From positions 23,304,562-23,368,561 of the forward strand of contig OX388347.1 of NCBI GenBank assembly GCA_947579665.1: DNA of 64,000 nt, given 5' to 3'. The notes under the pieces are model-generated. The model saw nothing but the letters and a program-made list of their open reading frames with translations, did no database searches and was not told the origin of the DNA. Positions 49,901-63,098 of the stretch are shown in pieces. The position numbers were made by a program, and so were the translations under genes. Source of the stretch: Sympetrum striolatum (Eukaryota > Arthropoda > Insecta > Odonata > Libellulidae). How positions within the stretch are numbered: the stretch's first letter is position 1; every line of letters begins with the position of its first letter.

Positions 49901-52900
49901 GTTCGTTCGCCATTCAAATAAACCATCATGCTTGTTTTCTTTCGGTTGCTTTAAGTCTCGCTGACAAAAGGGACGCGAAAAGGGCATCCGCGGCAAACAG
50001 GAGAAAAATAACGCGCGGAATATCTCGGCTGAATTAAGTGGAGATGAAGGCCGTAAACGCGACAATGACTGTGGAAATGACTGTACGGCTTATATTCCTC
50101 GCACATTAGAGCTCAAGTACTCAAATACATGTTTATATTAAATCCGACATTTACAGTAAGTACTTCACTTTGGAAGGATTATTACTTTTTAGGTTGGGAA
50201 TAAAATATTGCACTCGACTAATTCAAAGATATCCATGCAAAGGAGAAGTTATTCATTCTAACTTTGTAAAGCCTTAAATTATTTATGAAATAAAAAGATC
50301 CAGTTTTAAAATACACCTCTGCGTTTAAGATGAAGTTATTCTGGTGTTAACTTCTGTAATTACAAAATTTTCCTCTTCATTTCAGTAGGATTAGCTTCAA
50401 CGGAGTCTATCAAAGGATCATACGAACGGTATCAAACGTTTATAAAACTGAAAAAAATACTTTGCTTATGTGCGGTTCCTCTAAAACCCAGATTCTGACT
50501 AGCGGAGACATTCCGTTTTCCAAATCGAGTTGAATAAATTCGAAATAGCTGAAACGTACTAGTATGTACTTCCATATAATTTCCTTATTATGTAAGTTCT
50601 TACTCAGAAAGAAATGGGGAGAATTAAATTCACGGCAGATAAAAGGTATTCAGTTTATTAAAATTTACTGCTATGATTAAGCAGAGACAAGACTTGTTAT
50701 TAACCGGAGGTAATGATAAATATTATTATACATTCATATCCGAGAACTTTAAATTATATCTATCATTATTTATTTACTTTATAGTTTACTCATAATTTAC
50801 TGTTATATAATAATTATTTTCTATATTTTTCAGTGGAAGATGCTTTATCTTTAATCACCCTGATTTCTTCTTCTTGGATGCAGAGTAAATATAAATTAAT
50901 AATTAATTAAGATAACGATGAAATATTATTGTCGAAATTTGTAAGTATATCCGTTTCTTAATTTAAGGTGATATTTTAACAGCATTTTCGCAGACACTTG
51001 GACGATGTTTCTTTTCACATTATCAGCCGCTTAGTCATCTCAAGATACATAAAGTGAAACGGAACAAACTGTAAAGCAAGTCTTTGTATCTCATGAGTTC
51101 AACAACTCACACCAGACCATACTAGTTTCCGCTTATGAAATATCTGGATACAGGATCCCATATTTAATTGCTGAACTCTATGAAACGATTCCAATGCTAG
51201 GAAAAATTGCGTAAAATTATTTAGGCATCCAGTCGTAGTCATTCCGAGGAGAAATTACGCACTCTATTCGTTTGAGATCGATTCTAAGAGCGGTTCAGCA
51301 AAAGGAAGAGAAATTATCTTTCGAAGCGAGCGAATGAGTCGGAGACCACTTTCGTTGCACGTGGAGCTGAAAAAATGGAATCCCTCAGAGGGAAATAACT
51401 AAACAATAACTGCAGAATCGAGGAAGGTATTTCCCCGTTTTTGCTGCCAGACGCTCGTTAAAATAAGCTACTAATATATAGCTCTTTACGTTCCGCTACT
51501 GAAAAATCCCGAAAGGAATTCGAGAATATCTTGCATCTCTCCTTTTCGTCTAGGTCAAATCGAATAAAAGCTCCTCGGTTTATTCTTTTGGCTGGATTAT
51601 ACAAAAGTGAGCAATTTACAAGAGCTGTGCCTTCCAACTGATACAACGCTGCACATTGGTTAGCCATAAGCTCTTGATGTACAGCAAAATATCGGAGGAC
51701 AACATGTTCTTCCTACTTAGGATTGTATGCTCGCTTTATACTACAAGTGGTATCGTAGTAATTATATATTATCATAAAAATGAGAAAATGTATTATTTAT
51801 TCTCTTTCAATTAGAGTATTAACGCAAACTAACGAATAAGCAGTGAGTAAAGTTTGGGTCAATATGTAAGAATGCTATTGAAGGGTAAGGTTTAGAAACA
51901 TTGCAATGTTGAACAGAAAGGTGATCATAACTTGCGCTGCGAAGAAGAAATGCCTAAAAAGAGTTGAGCGTTGAAATATATAAATGACAATAGAGGACAG
52001 TAGGGTATTAGATTGTCTGTGAGAAAATAACATATAGAGGTATTTCGCCAAGATGTTGACAGTTAGGATGAAAATCAATAACTTCATTCGACATTAGACA
52101 AACGAGGGAAAGAATCTTGAAATAGAGTTACAGAATTTTATTTTGGTTGAGAGTCATGTATAAAACTTCATTTGAAGTAAGTTGTGGATTGAATCTTCTG
52201 CAATCTCGTAATGGACTAATAATGCGACTATGATTCTGTAAATTCATTCTCTACTAAAAATTTACTAAAAAGAAGGAATTTATTAGTAAAGATAATTGAT
52301 AGCTACATAAATGAATTGCAGCTTCTAGTTTAACCAACAATTGAGGATTATCCACCAACGGACATGCCAAACTGAGGCGTACATTCCATTATCGCACCTT
52401 AAGAAATCATCTTACATTCATGCTCAATTCTTCAGCGATCGACATTCTCAAAACCTTTATATTTTATCAACATTATCGCCTTCATCAGAAGTATTTTTTC
52501 TATAAGTTTATGCATCGACAATTACCATTGCATCTATGAAAGATAACAATTTCATTTTTATTGTAGTTCTATCAATGTTCAATTCAAACCAAAAATCCTA
52601 CTCTACATCTCTATATTTTTAAATTCAAGATTATGACACCGCCTCTCATATATCCAATAAAAATATAATGGACTTTTTCATCACTCGTAAGAGGTCAATT
52701 AAAAAAGTAAACTCATTCACTATGGGAACTTGCAGCTATCTAATCGTTTCTGCAAATGTTACGGTCTATTTCCATCCGTTGATATTGCCCCATCTCCTAA
52801 AGCGAGGTTTAAAATCTCTTTGCCTCATTTCATTGGTTGTCTGAGACTATGTCTTGCATAGACATATGTCTACTACGAAACTCCTTCATTCATGCTAAAA

Positions 52901-55900
52901 CCTCCTCTTCTGTTTCCTTCGTAGCGACCGATAGAATAAAAACCCCAACTGTTCTTTCTCCCTGATTCTTTCTAGATATGAAGACGCCATGCTTCTCTGC
53001 GTTATTCAAAGGAGTACTGGATTAGCATAAGTCGGAAAAGTGCGATCTGTAGAAATTCAAAGAGTTTTATCCATTTTTTGCGTGCGAAAGCGATTCTCGC
53101 GAGATACAAGTATTATCCGGTGTTCTTTCCTCTTAATTACCGACTGAAATAGTAGAAACGGTAATGTTTTTCAATCTTAGCCATTATTCGGACTGTCGCT
53201 CCTCCTCCTTACCCACGAGGGATTTTCATATTTCCTGACACACAGTTTTAATTTAGATAAAGATTTATTTAATTAACATTCTATGTAGGTAGCACATATA
53301 TTTTGCAATGCTTGTAATCTTGTCAGAAAGGTTTCAGCATCAGCATTTATGAAAGTGATATTATTGCTTGTGACATGGAGCTAAAAAAATTAAGACAAGG
53401 CCAAAAACAGGAATAGCTGTCCCATTTAATTTTTCTTGTTATTAGAACATCCTTTCATTTAACTGCAGTTTATTTTTTAAGATATATTTTCTCAACACAT
53501 ATCTTCCTTTGTAATCTAAACTTTGAAACCGTCTCCCTAGAGCAAATATTGTGATATCGTGATATACTTAAATCTTCCAAGGTTTCCTGCTGTATACCAA
53601 ATTAGGTCACACTGTTCATCACTTATCAAATAGTAAATATCAAAAGAATAAATGGTAAACTAAGCTTCTGATTAATCAAATCTTCTCTAAAGTGTTGATA
53701 TAGATTTAATAACAAAAAACTCTCGCGTAACTGTATGAATAAATAAATAAAATCCTGGAGTGAAGAACTGATTCACTGCTCAAATTTCTCATCAGGTTAC
53801 GAAGTTACAATCCCATTTAATTAGTTAAAAAAACTTTTTTAAATGATTTTCAATAGCTTGCTCATAATCTCATTGACAAATTTTGCATAAAACGTTGAGT
53901 CTTGACTTATATCTGTTAACTCTCATCTCATAACGAGTTAAATTGCAAAGTAATTTTTAATAGAAGTAAATTTAATAAAATTTAGCCATTGCAATGGAAT
54001 GTCGCCTCTTCACGGCTAGTCTAATGGTTTCCCTAAAAAAATTTGAATCCTAGCGTTACCGTGCATTTAACTATAGAAAATATTAATGCGGTACATTAGA
54101 TGTAATAAGCAATTTTAAAAAGGCAGATCAAGTAATGTGATGTTAACCGAACAGATGACTTGGTAATTTGAAATCAAACTAAGATGTTTAGCCGGTAGGT
54201 TTTGACATCGCCTTTTTGAAGTCAACATAGAGACTGTTGGATTGAAATAAACGCGTCATAAAAGAGGCAACTTTATAAAGGAAGGTGGTAATAGCAGTTA
54301 GTTTAATTTTTTGAATTGTAAAAATTATATGCAATTGCGACTTTAATAAATTAAAACATGATTATTCTCATACTTCCGTGCTCGTAATTATGGAAGGGAT
54401 ATTCCCCATTGTGGTACGATTTATGATTAGCAAGAAATTATTCTTAAGAGACATTTAATTAAATATGTAAAAGTTTCTTTGAAACTTAACCATTGTGTAT
54501 GGAGTGAAAGCACATCCGAACGAATCTTTGTCCAAAATGGAAAACGAAATACCGCCAAGTAGACGGAGTAACGTTTATCGGCAAACTTCAAAATGGCGTC
54601 CACCACGGATTTCGTAAGCTCTCACGTAATATGGAGACAACCGTAGTATGTAAGACATAAGGGCAAAAGTTGAACGGTTAGCGAACGAAGAACAATCGTT
54701 CGTGGAAGGAAAAGGCCGGAGGCAGCGACAGCTGACGACCGGGGCACTCCGCGACAATTAAAAAGACGAAGCGGAGGAGCTTTCGCAACTCATCGCGCGT
54801 TTGTGACCCTTTCAAGGAGGTCGAGTCGCGGTGTTTGCCTTTGCTCGCATCCCCGTGACACCAGAGAGGGGAGAGTCTTACCGATGAGTTGATACCTTCA
54901 AACATGAAGCGAGAAGGGGGATCTGTTGGTTGTGTCGGAGGTACCCATTCTATGCAGATAAGCAGAGGATGGGGTTGCGACCCTCACGTCAGAGAGGGCA
55001 AAAGAGGGCCTCCTGTGGAATTTCATCACCTCTTTCTCCATTAAGTTCCCTACACCTATGTAGATAATCAGTAGATAAAATAGTTTATTTTTCGGCAGAT
55101 TAAGATAGGAATTTTACGTCCGCTAGATAAGCTCTAGTTTCCCGTCCCACTCAGTATTAGCTTCATAGATTTAGGACAACTAAAAACTACAGTAATACAG
55201 TAACTCATATGCCAAAGAGAGGGATCAATACCAGGCAAGTTGTCACCAATAGTATATATTTATGAGTGAAAGACGTCAATCCAATCTTTCAGCCTTTTAA
55301 GATTGAGATCCAAGTAATTTAAAGAACAGAAACGTTCATTAAAAACTGAATGTTCATTTGGGATTGAATTGATCATAATCGGAAGTAGGCACCTTTCGAA
55401 AATTGTTATTTTTAAGATGCGAGAAGTGAGAATTTACAGATGCTATTCAGTTATATTTTGAGAGCTTGATGAGTACATTAGAACGTTTGGAATTAAAATG
55501 TTTATGTAGATGAAGATGTAGGAGTAGTCTACGTTTCTACACCATCTTTTCATAGTCAGGATGGGATTCTTAAGACTCGAGTAGAATCATCAACTAAAGC
55601 GCAACTGTTACGGTAATTCTAGTAATTAGTAGCTTGAAATGCATTCATTTGATAAAAAGATACCCTGCAAAATGTTTAGCACTCTTAAAATACAGAATCT
55701 TGAAAACTTAAAGCGTTTACAAAAATTAATTGATCAAAAGTTTTATGGAAGGTATTACATTCAAAAATTTGCGAAACATTTCTAGAAAATATTTTCAGAT
55801 ATCGGGAACATTGTCTCAAAATTGCCGAGAAAATGCTATTTTAATAAAACTAAGAAAACTTTCGATGAATTTAGAGATATATCCCTGTTCTCGGAGATAA

Positions 55901-58089
55901 CACGGAAGAGAATCACGCGGTTGAGGACTTCATTCGATAATTGACTGGTTAATCAACTATCAAGTCAGCCGCTTGGTCTACCAACTTGTCCTGTCGAGCA
56001 AAAACAATATTAGAAGGATTAAAAAAGCGAAATACTCGAAAACGGTAAAAGTGAAACGTATAACCGCATGAGACGTGCGAGTGATTCATTGAGACGTAGT
56101 TCATCGATGATTGAGTGAAGGGTGTAAATGGTGCTTTATTGGGAAGAGCGATTAAAAAAGGGTTAACAGCTCGAGGAGAGGGATGTGAAACCGTGGGAAG
56201 GAGCGACTGGATGGATACACAGCAAAGATCGGTAATTGCAGAACGGGAGAAAAAGATACTCACTCCCTATACTCAATAAGGAGGCGATTGTTTTCATAAC
56301 AACGCCTCCTTTAATCGAATTTCCTTACACGACGCTATAAATACTAATTTCGTGATTTACGCCGCGACCTCTTTAATCTGTACTTGCGTTGAAATCGTCC
56401 GTGTAATTCGTTAAAAGCTCAATTTGTGGCGATTCCCTGGACATACGCGCAGATTGGTTTGTGCCGTTCGCATTAAAAAGCCATCGCCGCGCCAGTGTTT
56501 GGCCTTCGACACTTAACAACCTATCCTTACTGTACTGTCGTCTCCATCGGTGTAAGCGCTGAAATTGAAGGAACGAATGTATGTTCCCGGGAGATGATTC
56601 CTTACCTAGAAGATGTGCTTTTAACCACTTGATTATACGCAGGTGTGGAGGATTTTAAAAATTGTGTAACAGTTCGAGCGACTGAAATGGATATCTAATC
56701 TTCGAATGCGAACATGTGATAATGATGAGGAATGGGTGTGTCGAAAGAGGTCCCAAGTAGTGATTTACAAGAAGCGTATTATTAACATGCCGAACAATCT
56801 CGATCTCAAAGATAAAAGACGAATAAAGCTAATAAGTTACGTAAAAGGTTATTAACGAGTTTTCAGCACAGTTTCAGCCAAATATCATTAACCAAATTAT
56901 TATTCTTGATTAGTGTGTTGAGGAGAAGGAAGATTCTTTTAAGCATTTGTCGTTATATTGCGATGCACGAACGTGAATTCAAAGGCCAAGGATATCAGCG
57001 ATTATAATCGACAAAAATGGTCAGTAATAAGTAAATTCTTCTTTAAAAAGCAAGTATGCTCATTTAGCTGATAGATTTATGATTAATTTTACAAAGCTCA
57101 AAAATTAAAACTAATAAGCGGGTTCTGTACATGAAAAATTAAGAATATGAAATTCTTGCTAATCAAAGAAATCAATTCCAGTGATATTTGGTGGAACTTC
57201 ATTTTTCAAAAAACACCAAAAATGAAACACAACACACTTGTAATAATTCTTGCTAATCCTTTAAAGCAGTATTTTCAAACACAGCTTCCAGCAAACATGG
57301 CCGGCTCTTGAGGGTTAGCGAGGTAGGCAAATCATCGGGGTCCAGCAGAAAGAGTCGCTCTGATTATCTCTTCCTTTACTATTTACAAAAAATGATGAAC
57401 AAGATATCGCATCCGATGGCCATTATATTGGGGTGCCTGAGTACCTACTGGTAGACCTACCCCTGCCTTCAAAAAAGGGCTTCTACACCACAATCTGATT
57501 TTAACATAATTTCCTCGCAGTACTGAGTAACAAAATACCCTGAGAGAAGTATTTTATTCAATCACGTTTTAATTCTCAGTAATCTAAGCTTTCTTCAATG
57601 GTTTACGCAGGGATGCTATTGTCTTAACTTCTATTTGACCGATTTCGGATACGGAAGGATTTCATGAGCAACTGGACTCCTAAATTCATACACTGTAAAT
57701 AATCTTTCGCAGCAAATAGTTGCAGATAGAATCGTAGTATTTCAAATATATTTTCATTTTGTAGAAAAAATCATATTCTTGAGGTGACTTTCAATTAAAG
57801 TATTTACAATCAAAATTTAGCTTGTGCAACCCTCTCCCGTTACTATAAACAGAAAATGTTGCAAAGTCGATCATGAGAAAACGAAAGGAGACAGATAAGG
57901 AAAGGGTTGAGGTGACTTTGCACACAAGGGCGTGCACCCAGGAAAATTCCCAAGGAAAAATTCTCTTTACACCTCTTTGTGTTGCCGGTGCCTCGATGAG
58001 GCCATGGCAGTAGACGATGCCGCTCAGTCGGACGAAACTACACTTGCCTGTGCGCAAAAAGTCCCTAAAACGGCTTGTTAAAATGTTCT
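46901..58089. other. Long stretch without supported genes
   Basis: GC-richer islands at about 47.2-48.4, 49.35-50.05, 54.55-55.0 and 56.3-56.6 kb alternate with AT-rich DNA. In each island frames overlap on both strands, for example four between 47217 and 47474 and four between 49357 and 50065, so base composition explains them. Near 54014-54060 a shortened tRNA-like segment (TAGTCTAATGG, then TTTGAATCC) can be seen, but the boxes are too close. Segment 57290-57480 is GC-richer and may be an old repeat fragment. Confidence 0.5.
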
Positions 58090-58172
58090 GGCCGGGTAGC
58101 CTAGATGGTTAAGGCAGCCTCCCGGATAGAGGAAGATCCCGGGTCCGATTCCCGGCCCTGTCAGACTTTTTT
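58090..58172 (+). ncRNA. tRNA-shaped SINE head with Pol III terminator
   Basis: Bases 58090-58162 fold as an almost complete cloverleaf: acceptor GGCCGGG with CCCTGTC (six of seven pairs, one of them G-U), D stem GCCT/AGGC, anticodon stem 58117-58121 with 58129-58133 (four of five pairs), a 5-nt variable region, and a perfect T stem CCGGG/CCCGG around TCCGATT. The A box (TAGCCTAGATGG) and B box (GGTCCGATTCC) are both good, and six T residues at 58167-58172 would end a Pol III transcript. The anticodon would be GGA (serine), but position 33 is C instead of the near-universal U and the long serine variable arm is absent. It is therefore a young tRNA-derived SINE head or pseudogene rather than a decoding tRNA. 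Confidence 0.65.
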
Positions 58173-58321
58173 CAAGTCCGTTTTTCCTTGGGAAGGGAGA
58201 CAGTTTATAATAATAATAAACGTCTTTATTTGGGCGAGATTGAGACTAAGAGTTTCTTATTCCACCTAACCCATCGTCATTAATTACAATTAAGAAAGGA
58301 TCTGGTGCTTTCCCGGCGAAT
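58173..58321 (-). repeat. Possible LINE-like 3' tail between SINE and foldback
   Basis: On the minus strand a unique stretch (CTCAATCTCGCCCAAATAAA) leads into GACGTTTATTATTATTATAA, the shape of a LINE 3' end with a short TTA-repeat tail. It touches the SINE head on one side and the foldback element on the other. It may instead be the SINE's own 3' body in plus orientation. Extent and ownership are uncertain. Confidence 0.3.
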
Positions 58322-58493
58322 ATTGTGGATACAGTTCTCTCGGGTTGCAAGCCGGGTGATTTCATCGATGTCCGGACGAGAAATCTCATGCATCACTTCT
58401 ATCCTGAAGATGGTTCCAGAGACAGGGACCGAAACGTCGAGAGACATCGAAGAAACCACCCGGCTAGCAACCCGAGAGAACTTTATCCACAAT
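58322..58493. mobile_element. Foldback element with 51-bp inverted arms
   Basis: The left arm 58322-58372 and right arm 58443-58493 match as inverted repeats at 47 of 51 bases; both contain CTCTCGGGTTGC and GCCGGGTG. Plus and minus frames across it give near-identical peptides, a direct result of the palindrome. The 70-bp centre contains the hammerhead-like motif described separately. Arms this long and similar imply a mobile or self-copying repeat, such as a terminal repeat of a Penelope-like element inserted head to head, or a foldback MITE. No transposase and no clear target duplication were found. Confidence 0.65.
58399..58442 (+). ncRNA. Hammerhead ribozyme-like motif
   Basis: CTGAAGA (58404-58410) fits the C-U-G-A-N-G-A core exactly. 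It is followed by a T, then a six-pair helix II (GGTTCC 58412-58417 with GGGACC 58425-58430, one G-U, 7-nt loop), GAAAC (58431-58435) and GTC (58436-58438), the usual cleavage triplet. Helix III would be the self-complementary ACGU, as in dimer-forming minimal hammerheads of retroelements. Helix I is weak, and the extra T between the core and helix II is non-canonical and is shared with the two other copies in this window. Cleavage is unproven. Confidence 0.4.
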
Positions 58494-58501
58494 TATAATT
58501 A

Positions 58502-61500
58502 AATTAAAGAGATTAGTATGAGAAGCAATTAGAAGAAGTTTGGAAGGATTAAGAAAGCTATCCAAAATACAAAAAGAGCGAAAATCGTGCGAGATATAAA
58601 ATATGTCGCGGTATTTCTCGCTGAAGAAGCTGAAATTGCAACGTCCAAAAAGAGCAATAAATTTTCGCGGTGGACGACAACTCTAAATGAGAAGGAATTT
58701 GGAGTGAAAAGCAGGAGAGAAAAGAGAAGAGACATTTCTTTAGGGATGCGTCCCGTGTCCGTGGGAAAAGGCGGTCCTTGCTCGCCTTCTTTATGGAATG
58801 GATGCCGTATCACCCGACCGCGCTTCTGAATTCTCAATTGACTCATTTTCTCATTTTGGGCGCAAAGGGATTTTTCGGCAGCGTCTGGATGAGGACTCCT
58901 CGGTAAGGATTGCCTCAAACGGAGTCATCGAATCGATTAGTGTTGGCATTTGAGAAGAAAGACAGCAATGGGAAGGCTTAATCACATGAATATAGCCCCT
59001 GATGCTCAACGCTTGAGGCAAGGGGATGTTACAGGGAACGGCAATCGAACTAGAAAAATATGGGAAAATTCCTTCATTTGAGTGAACAGTAAATCATAAT
59101 GAAAAGTCGAATTGAATTTTACTTGCTTTGAGAGCTCAAATTTGTGAACCTATAGTAGCTACACAACATATGAAGTAGCGTGGTATTATGAAATTCATAA
59201 TTTTATCAGATTTACAAAAGCATCCAGAAATAAGCAATTCTAGAAGAATATGGAAATCACATAAACATAGACTACAACTCTTTGAATTATAGATCTCAGG
59301 TACGGACCCTAGGAATACCCTAGGAGACTAATTTTATAAATTTAATGCGAGGAGAGACAATAGCGGGGATTTATTATTTGCAAGAGAAAATGTATTACAA
59401 TGTTTATCGGTAAAAAAACATCACAAAAGATCAAAGTTTCTTACATGAAAAATCCAAAGATAGGATTTAGAATTTCAGTGTAAGATTTAATACATAAACT
59501 TATTGTATTTTTAACTAATTGAGAGCTTTAACTTCTAATTATGAAGATAGTTTAATTATTAAATTTACAAAAGGACGATATCTCTTACTAAAAGTTATAA
59601 TAAAGAGGAGAAATCTAAACAAAATAAAGAAAGGCTTGATAAATATAAAATGCAATTTTTATGTCTAAACGCCTAGGAAATATTATAGTCCTCGAAATAG
59701 CCACACGAACTGAACGTTTAATCCTTTATGTGTAGGAACTTCTGATCTTCAAAATCTATTTGCCTCCTATCACTTTCCTCTTTTAAGATAAATAAATCTC
59801 CTAACCTGATTACGCCCTTGGCCAAAAAGCGTGATCGTTAGCCGTTCTAATCTCATTTTTCTAGCGAAAGATAAAAGAGACGCATTATGAGGAAACAATT
59901 TGTTATGTTTATCCGTGAAATACAGAAAATCATCTTAAATATTTCCCTTTACATAGGGCTGTGTTAGGACGGAATTAAATTAAACTAGGATGAATTAAAT
60001 TAAATCATAATCTAGTAATGAAATTTAAAACCTTTACCAGCGGAAGATTTTATCAGTTTTCCATTCATTAGAACTAAGAATAAATTCAACATAATTTCCC
60101 CTCCTTTAACACGGTATCATTTCACAATCTAAATATCTATTAACCCTCAGTGCCTTATGGTACAAATGTCCGATATATAATATATTTCGCTCTTATAGTT
60201 ATGTAGCGTTTCATGAATTTTATGAAGTGTAATTTTTTTAGATTGTCAACGTATCCAGATGAGCTCAGCTGCAATATTTATTGCGCTGTAGATTGTGAAA
60301 TAAGCTCGATAGCAAACTATGTTCTATTCCCTGCTCAGTTTTGTTTCAACAGAGGGAAATCAGCATTTTGAAGGAAAATTTGGATCTATTAAAAATAGAG
60401 AAGTATTCAAGTCGCTTAAATAATCCTTCTCTATGAGGAGTTAGTAGTTTGGTTTAAAGATTCTGATATTTATACACAAATAGTTGAGGTAAAATTAGCT
60501 GTAATCCTAATTCCTAGATCCTACAGCATTCTGTATTTGGGTTTTGGTAAGAGAGTATCTGTAAGAAATGGTCTATTTAAATTTCAATCTCTCTACAACG
60601 GCTATCATAAGTCCTATGGAAGAGAAGAAAATCTCAAGTCAAGCTGAGGCGAGAGGGTTTAACCTTGCCTTTCTTATCTAGTCAGAATACAGGATAGTGG
60701 ATTAAGTCAACATAATTGCAAAACAATAATCTTAAAGCAACTCTGAGATTAGCTAAACTGTGACCAAAACTAATGATACTATTCAGTATCACTCAACGAA
60801 TGACAACTTTCATATTATCAATCCCATGGACCATCCTTACAATTAGACAAAAGCAAATAAAATATTTTTTTCTATGCAGTACCAACAATTTTTTTACTAA
60901 TCAAGATACGGTAGCAGGAACGACAGATTCAGGTGATGGGTATAGAAATCTTTTTAGGAAAACATTTAACAGATTCTTTTTTTTAATGTTGATGATAAAT
61001 AAATTCATTGGACCAGTTATGATATTCGGTGCACGAAGTTTTTAATGAAAATATATCTACGAAATTTGTCTTTTACAGACATTTTTATCAGAAAATGTTT
61101 TTAAATAAAACCAAGCGACGAAGCGGTAACTGTTTAGAACTCATATTCTACTAAAAATAAAACCATTCTCACCGATATTCTACCTCATTAAATTTTAAAT
61201 TTAAAAACTGTCAAGACTATTCACTTTGTACGTAGTAGGGTTTATCCCATTCAGCTAAAATATTATCATAGAATCGGTTATTCTTCCTCAAAATTCTATG
61301 GAGGAGAGTCTCAGTGTCTCGCTATATTAGGTAGGGGAATACCCTGTACCCAGATTTCTCACGTTAATCTATAAGAAACAAATTACTTCCTTTCTGGAAA
61401 ATATATTGTCATGGTGTCTGTTACTTATTCATTAAGCTAATTGATTTCCAAAGTTAGAGTAACATTACTTCTCTCGGAAGAAATTAAAGGAAGACCGCAG

Positions 61501-63017
61501 TCATTAATTACGTCGACAATTTCCATTTGGGGATGGAGAAAAGTACGTAAAGCAGAATATTCCAAACGGAGAAGCGAAACGTGGGTGTAGCTGCGCCAAA
61601 TTTCGGATGCGTCGAAAGGATTGCGAATGTCTCAAGGAAGAGGAATCGGTCCGCGGCGAAAAAATGTCTGTCAAAAGCAATCGAGGGAAGAATATTAATA
61701 GAACAGCGGCTTTCGGAGTGTAATCCATCGCAAAAAAATAGCAGGTGTACGTAAAGGGAGTGGTCCTTTAGAGAAAAAAGCGGTTATTCTGCCTTATACA
61801 TAATGAATAATTCGGGACAGTCGAAATACTAAACTTCGCGCATGAAAATTCGGAATGCGCGCATTCGTCATGCGTTCGCAGGAAATGATTGGGGAGAGTC
61901 CTTTCGGAAGAAATCGATCGCTTGGACAGATGAACGCACTTTTTGCTGGAAGATAATTATGCATTATATTCTTAAACGTTATTAAAATAATTAATACTTG
62001 TTTTAATTAATTGCACCATCATTTACATGTATGATTCATTTACACTTCCGGAGATATTTCAAAATTCAGGCGACTGCAATTCATTTTTATCTACTCGTTT
62101 AGATAATTAGAAAAGTATATAATAATATTTTGGCCCATATGCAAATGAATTTCGAAGATTATTCGGTAATAAAAATTTCCTTTATGGGAATAGAAATAAT
62201 TGTAATTTTCGCATGAGAAAATTTAAAATTATTTCGCAACATAACAAAACTCGATAAATCAACGAAAAAAAGCAGTCTTTACTGCCTAATTAAGATTTCT
62301 AGGAGTCTCACAGATATAACATTCCTTTGTATCCAAAGTAAGACATCGTGAAGGAAATCTCTGGAAAATTTGCTAATGGACAATTTTCAAAACATGGACT
62401 GTTTTTCTTCAAAATGTATAATATTTTCTTCAAGTAACGTCTTCAGCTACTGAGAAGCATATTCTATGAAAACAATCGAAAAGCAAAATCCGAAACGATA
62501 GAAAATGAATTCGCTTAATTAATATATTTATTATAATTATTATGAGACATCGTGACACTTAAAGATAGCATGGAAAAGACGAATTTGTAAGGCGTCCCAA
62601 AAAATAATGAATTTAATCACCGTTTCGTACATATTTAATAGAATTTTTAATTTGAAAATTTCTAAATATCACTTAAGTTTCTTGGTAACGTATGTCGACG
62701 GTAAATGTTTTAGTGAATTCACGCGGGTGACTCCAGCAATTAACTCTGGAAATGGAATGTCGGCAACTTAAGTTTTGAAAGAACTATGTTACTTTTACAA
62801 CTGAAATTCCCTCATTTTGCGTATGTGGTTTTCTGATGTTATTTTGCGTTTTGCATTATTGTTCAATTGATGGTTAGATAGACCTCCGAGATCTAACACT
62901 GCTATACACAATGTACATCTACAATAGTTCAATTATATCACTAAATTAACTATTCTGCAATTAATACTCATTTTATGCAATATATTGGTTTCATGAAACT
63001 AACGGAGCACCTAATCG
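58502..63017. other. Stretch without supported genes
   Basis: Overlapping frames at 58529-58918 (minus) and 58587-58829 (plus) lie in a GC-richer patch and shadow each other. The remainder is AT-rich, with a GC-richer patch at about 61.5-61.9 kb. A short duplication of GAATTAAATTAAA lies at about 59972-60006. Nothing else recognised. Confidence 0.5.
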
Positions 63018-63098
63018 TACACTCCTGGCCAAAATTAACGCAGCACCGGTCGTTAGGATCGCAAGGGAGGTGCTGCGTTAATTTTGGCCAGGACTGTA
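63018..63098. mobile_element. Tiny Tc1-type MITE (81 bp)
   Basis: Two 30-base arms (63018-63047 and 63069-63098) are inverted repeats with one mismatch, joined by a 21-base loop. Each arm starts with TA, the Tc1/mariner target duplication; inside it the sequence CAGTCCTGGCCAAAATTA (right arm, minus strand) is the classic form of a Tc1-family end. The element has no coding capacity and is close to the smallest possible MITE: two inverted repeats and almost nothing between. The near-perfect arms suggest recent activity of an intact relative elsewhere in the genome. Confidence 0.85.

Noticed and set aside
54014..54062. tRNA-like segment with A-box and B-box words
   Set aside because: The boxes are about 25 bp apart, too close for a tRNA or an intact SINE head.
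58280..58502. Two similar frames on opposite strands
   Set aside because: Produced by the inverted repeat of the foldback element, not two genes.
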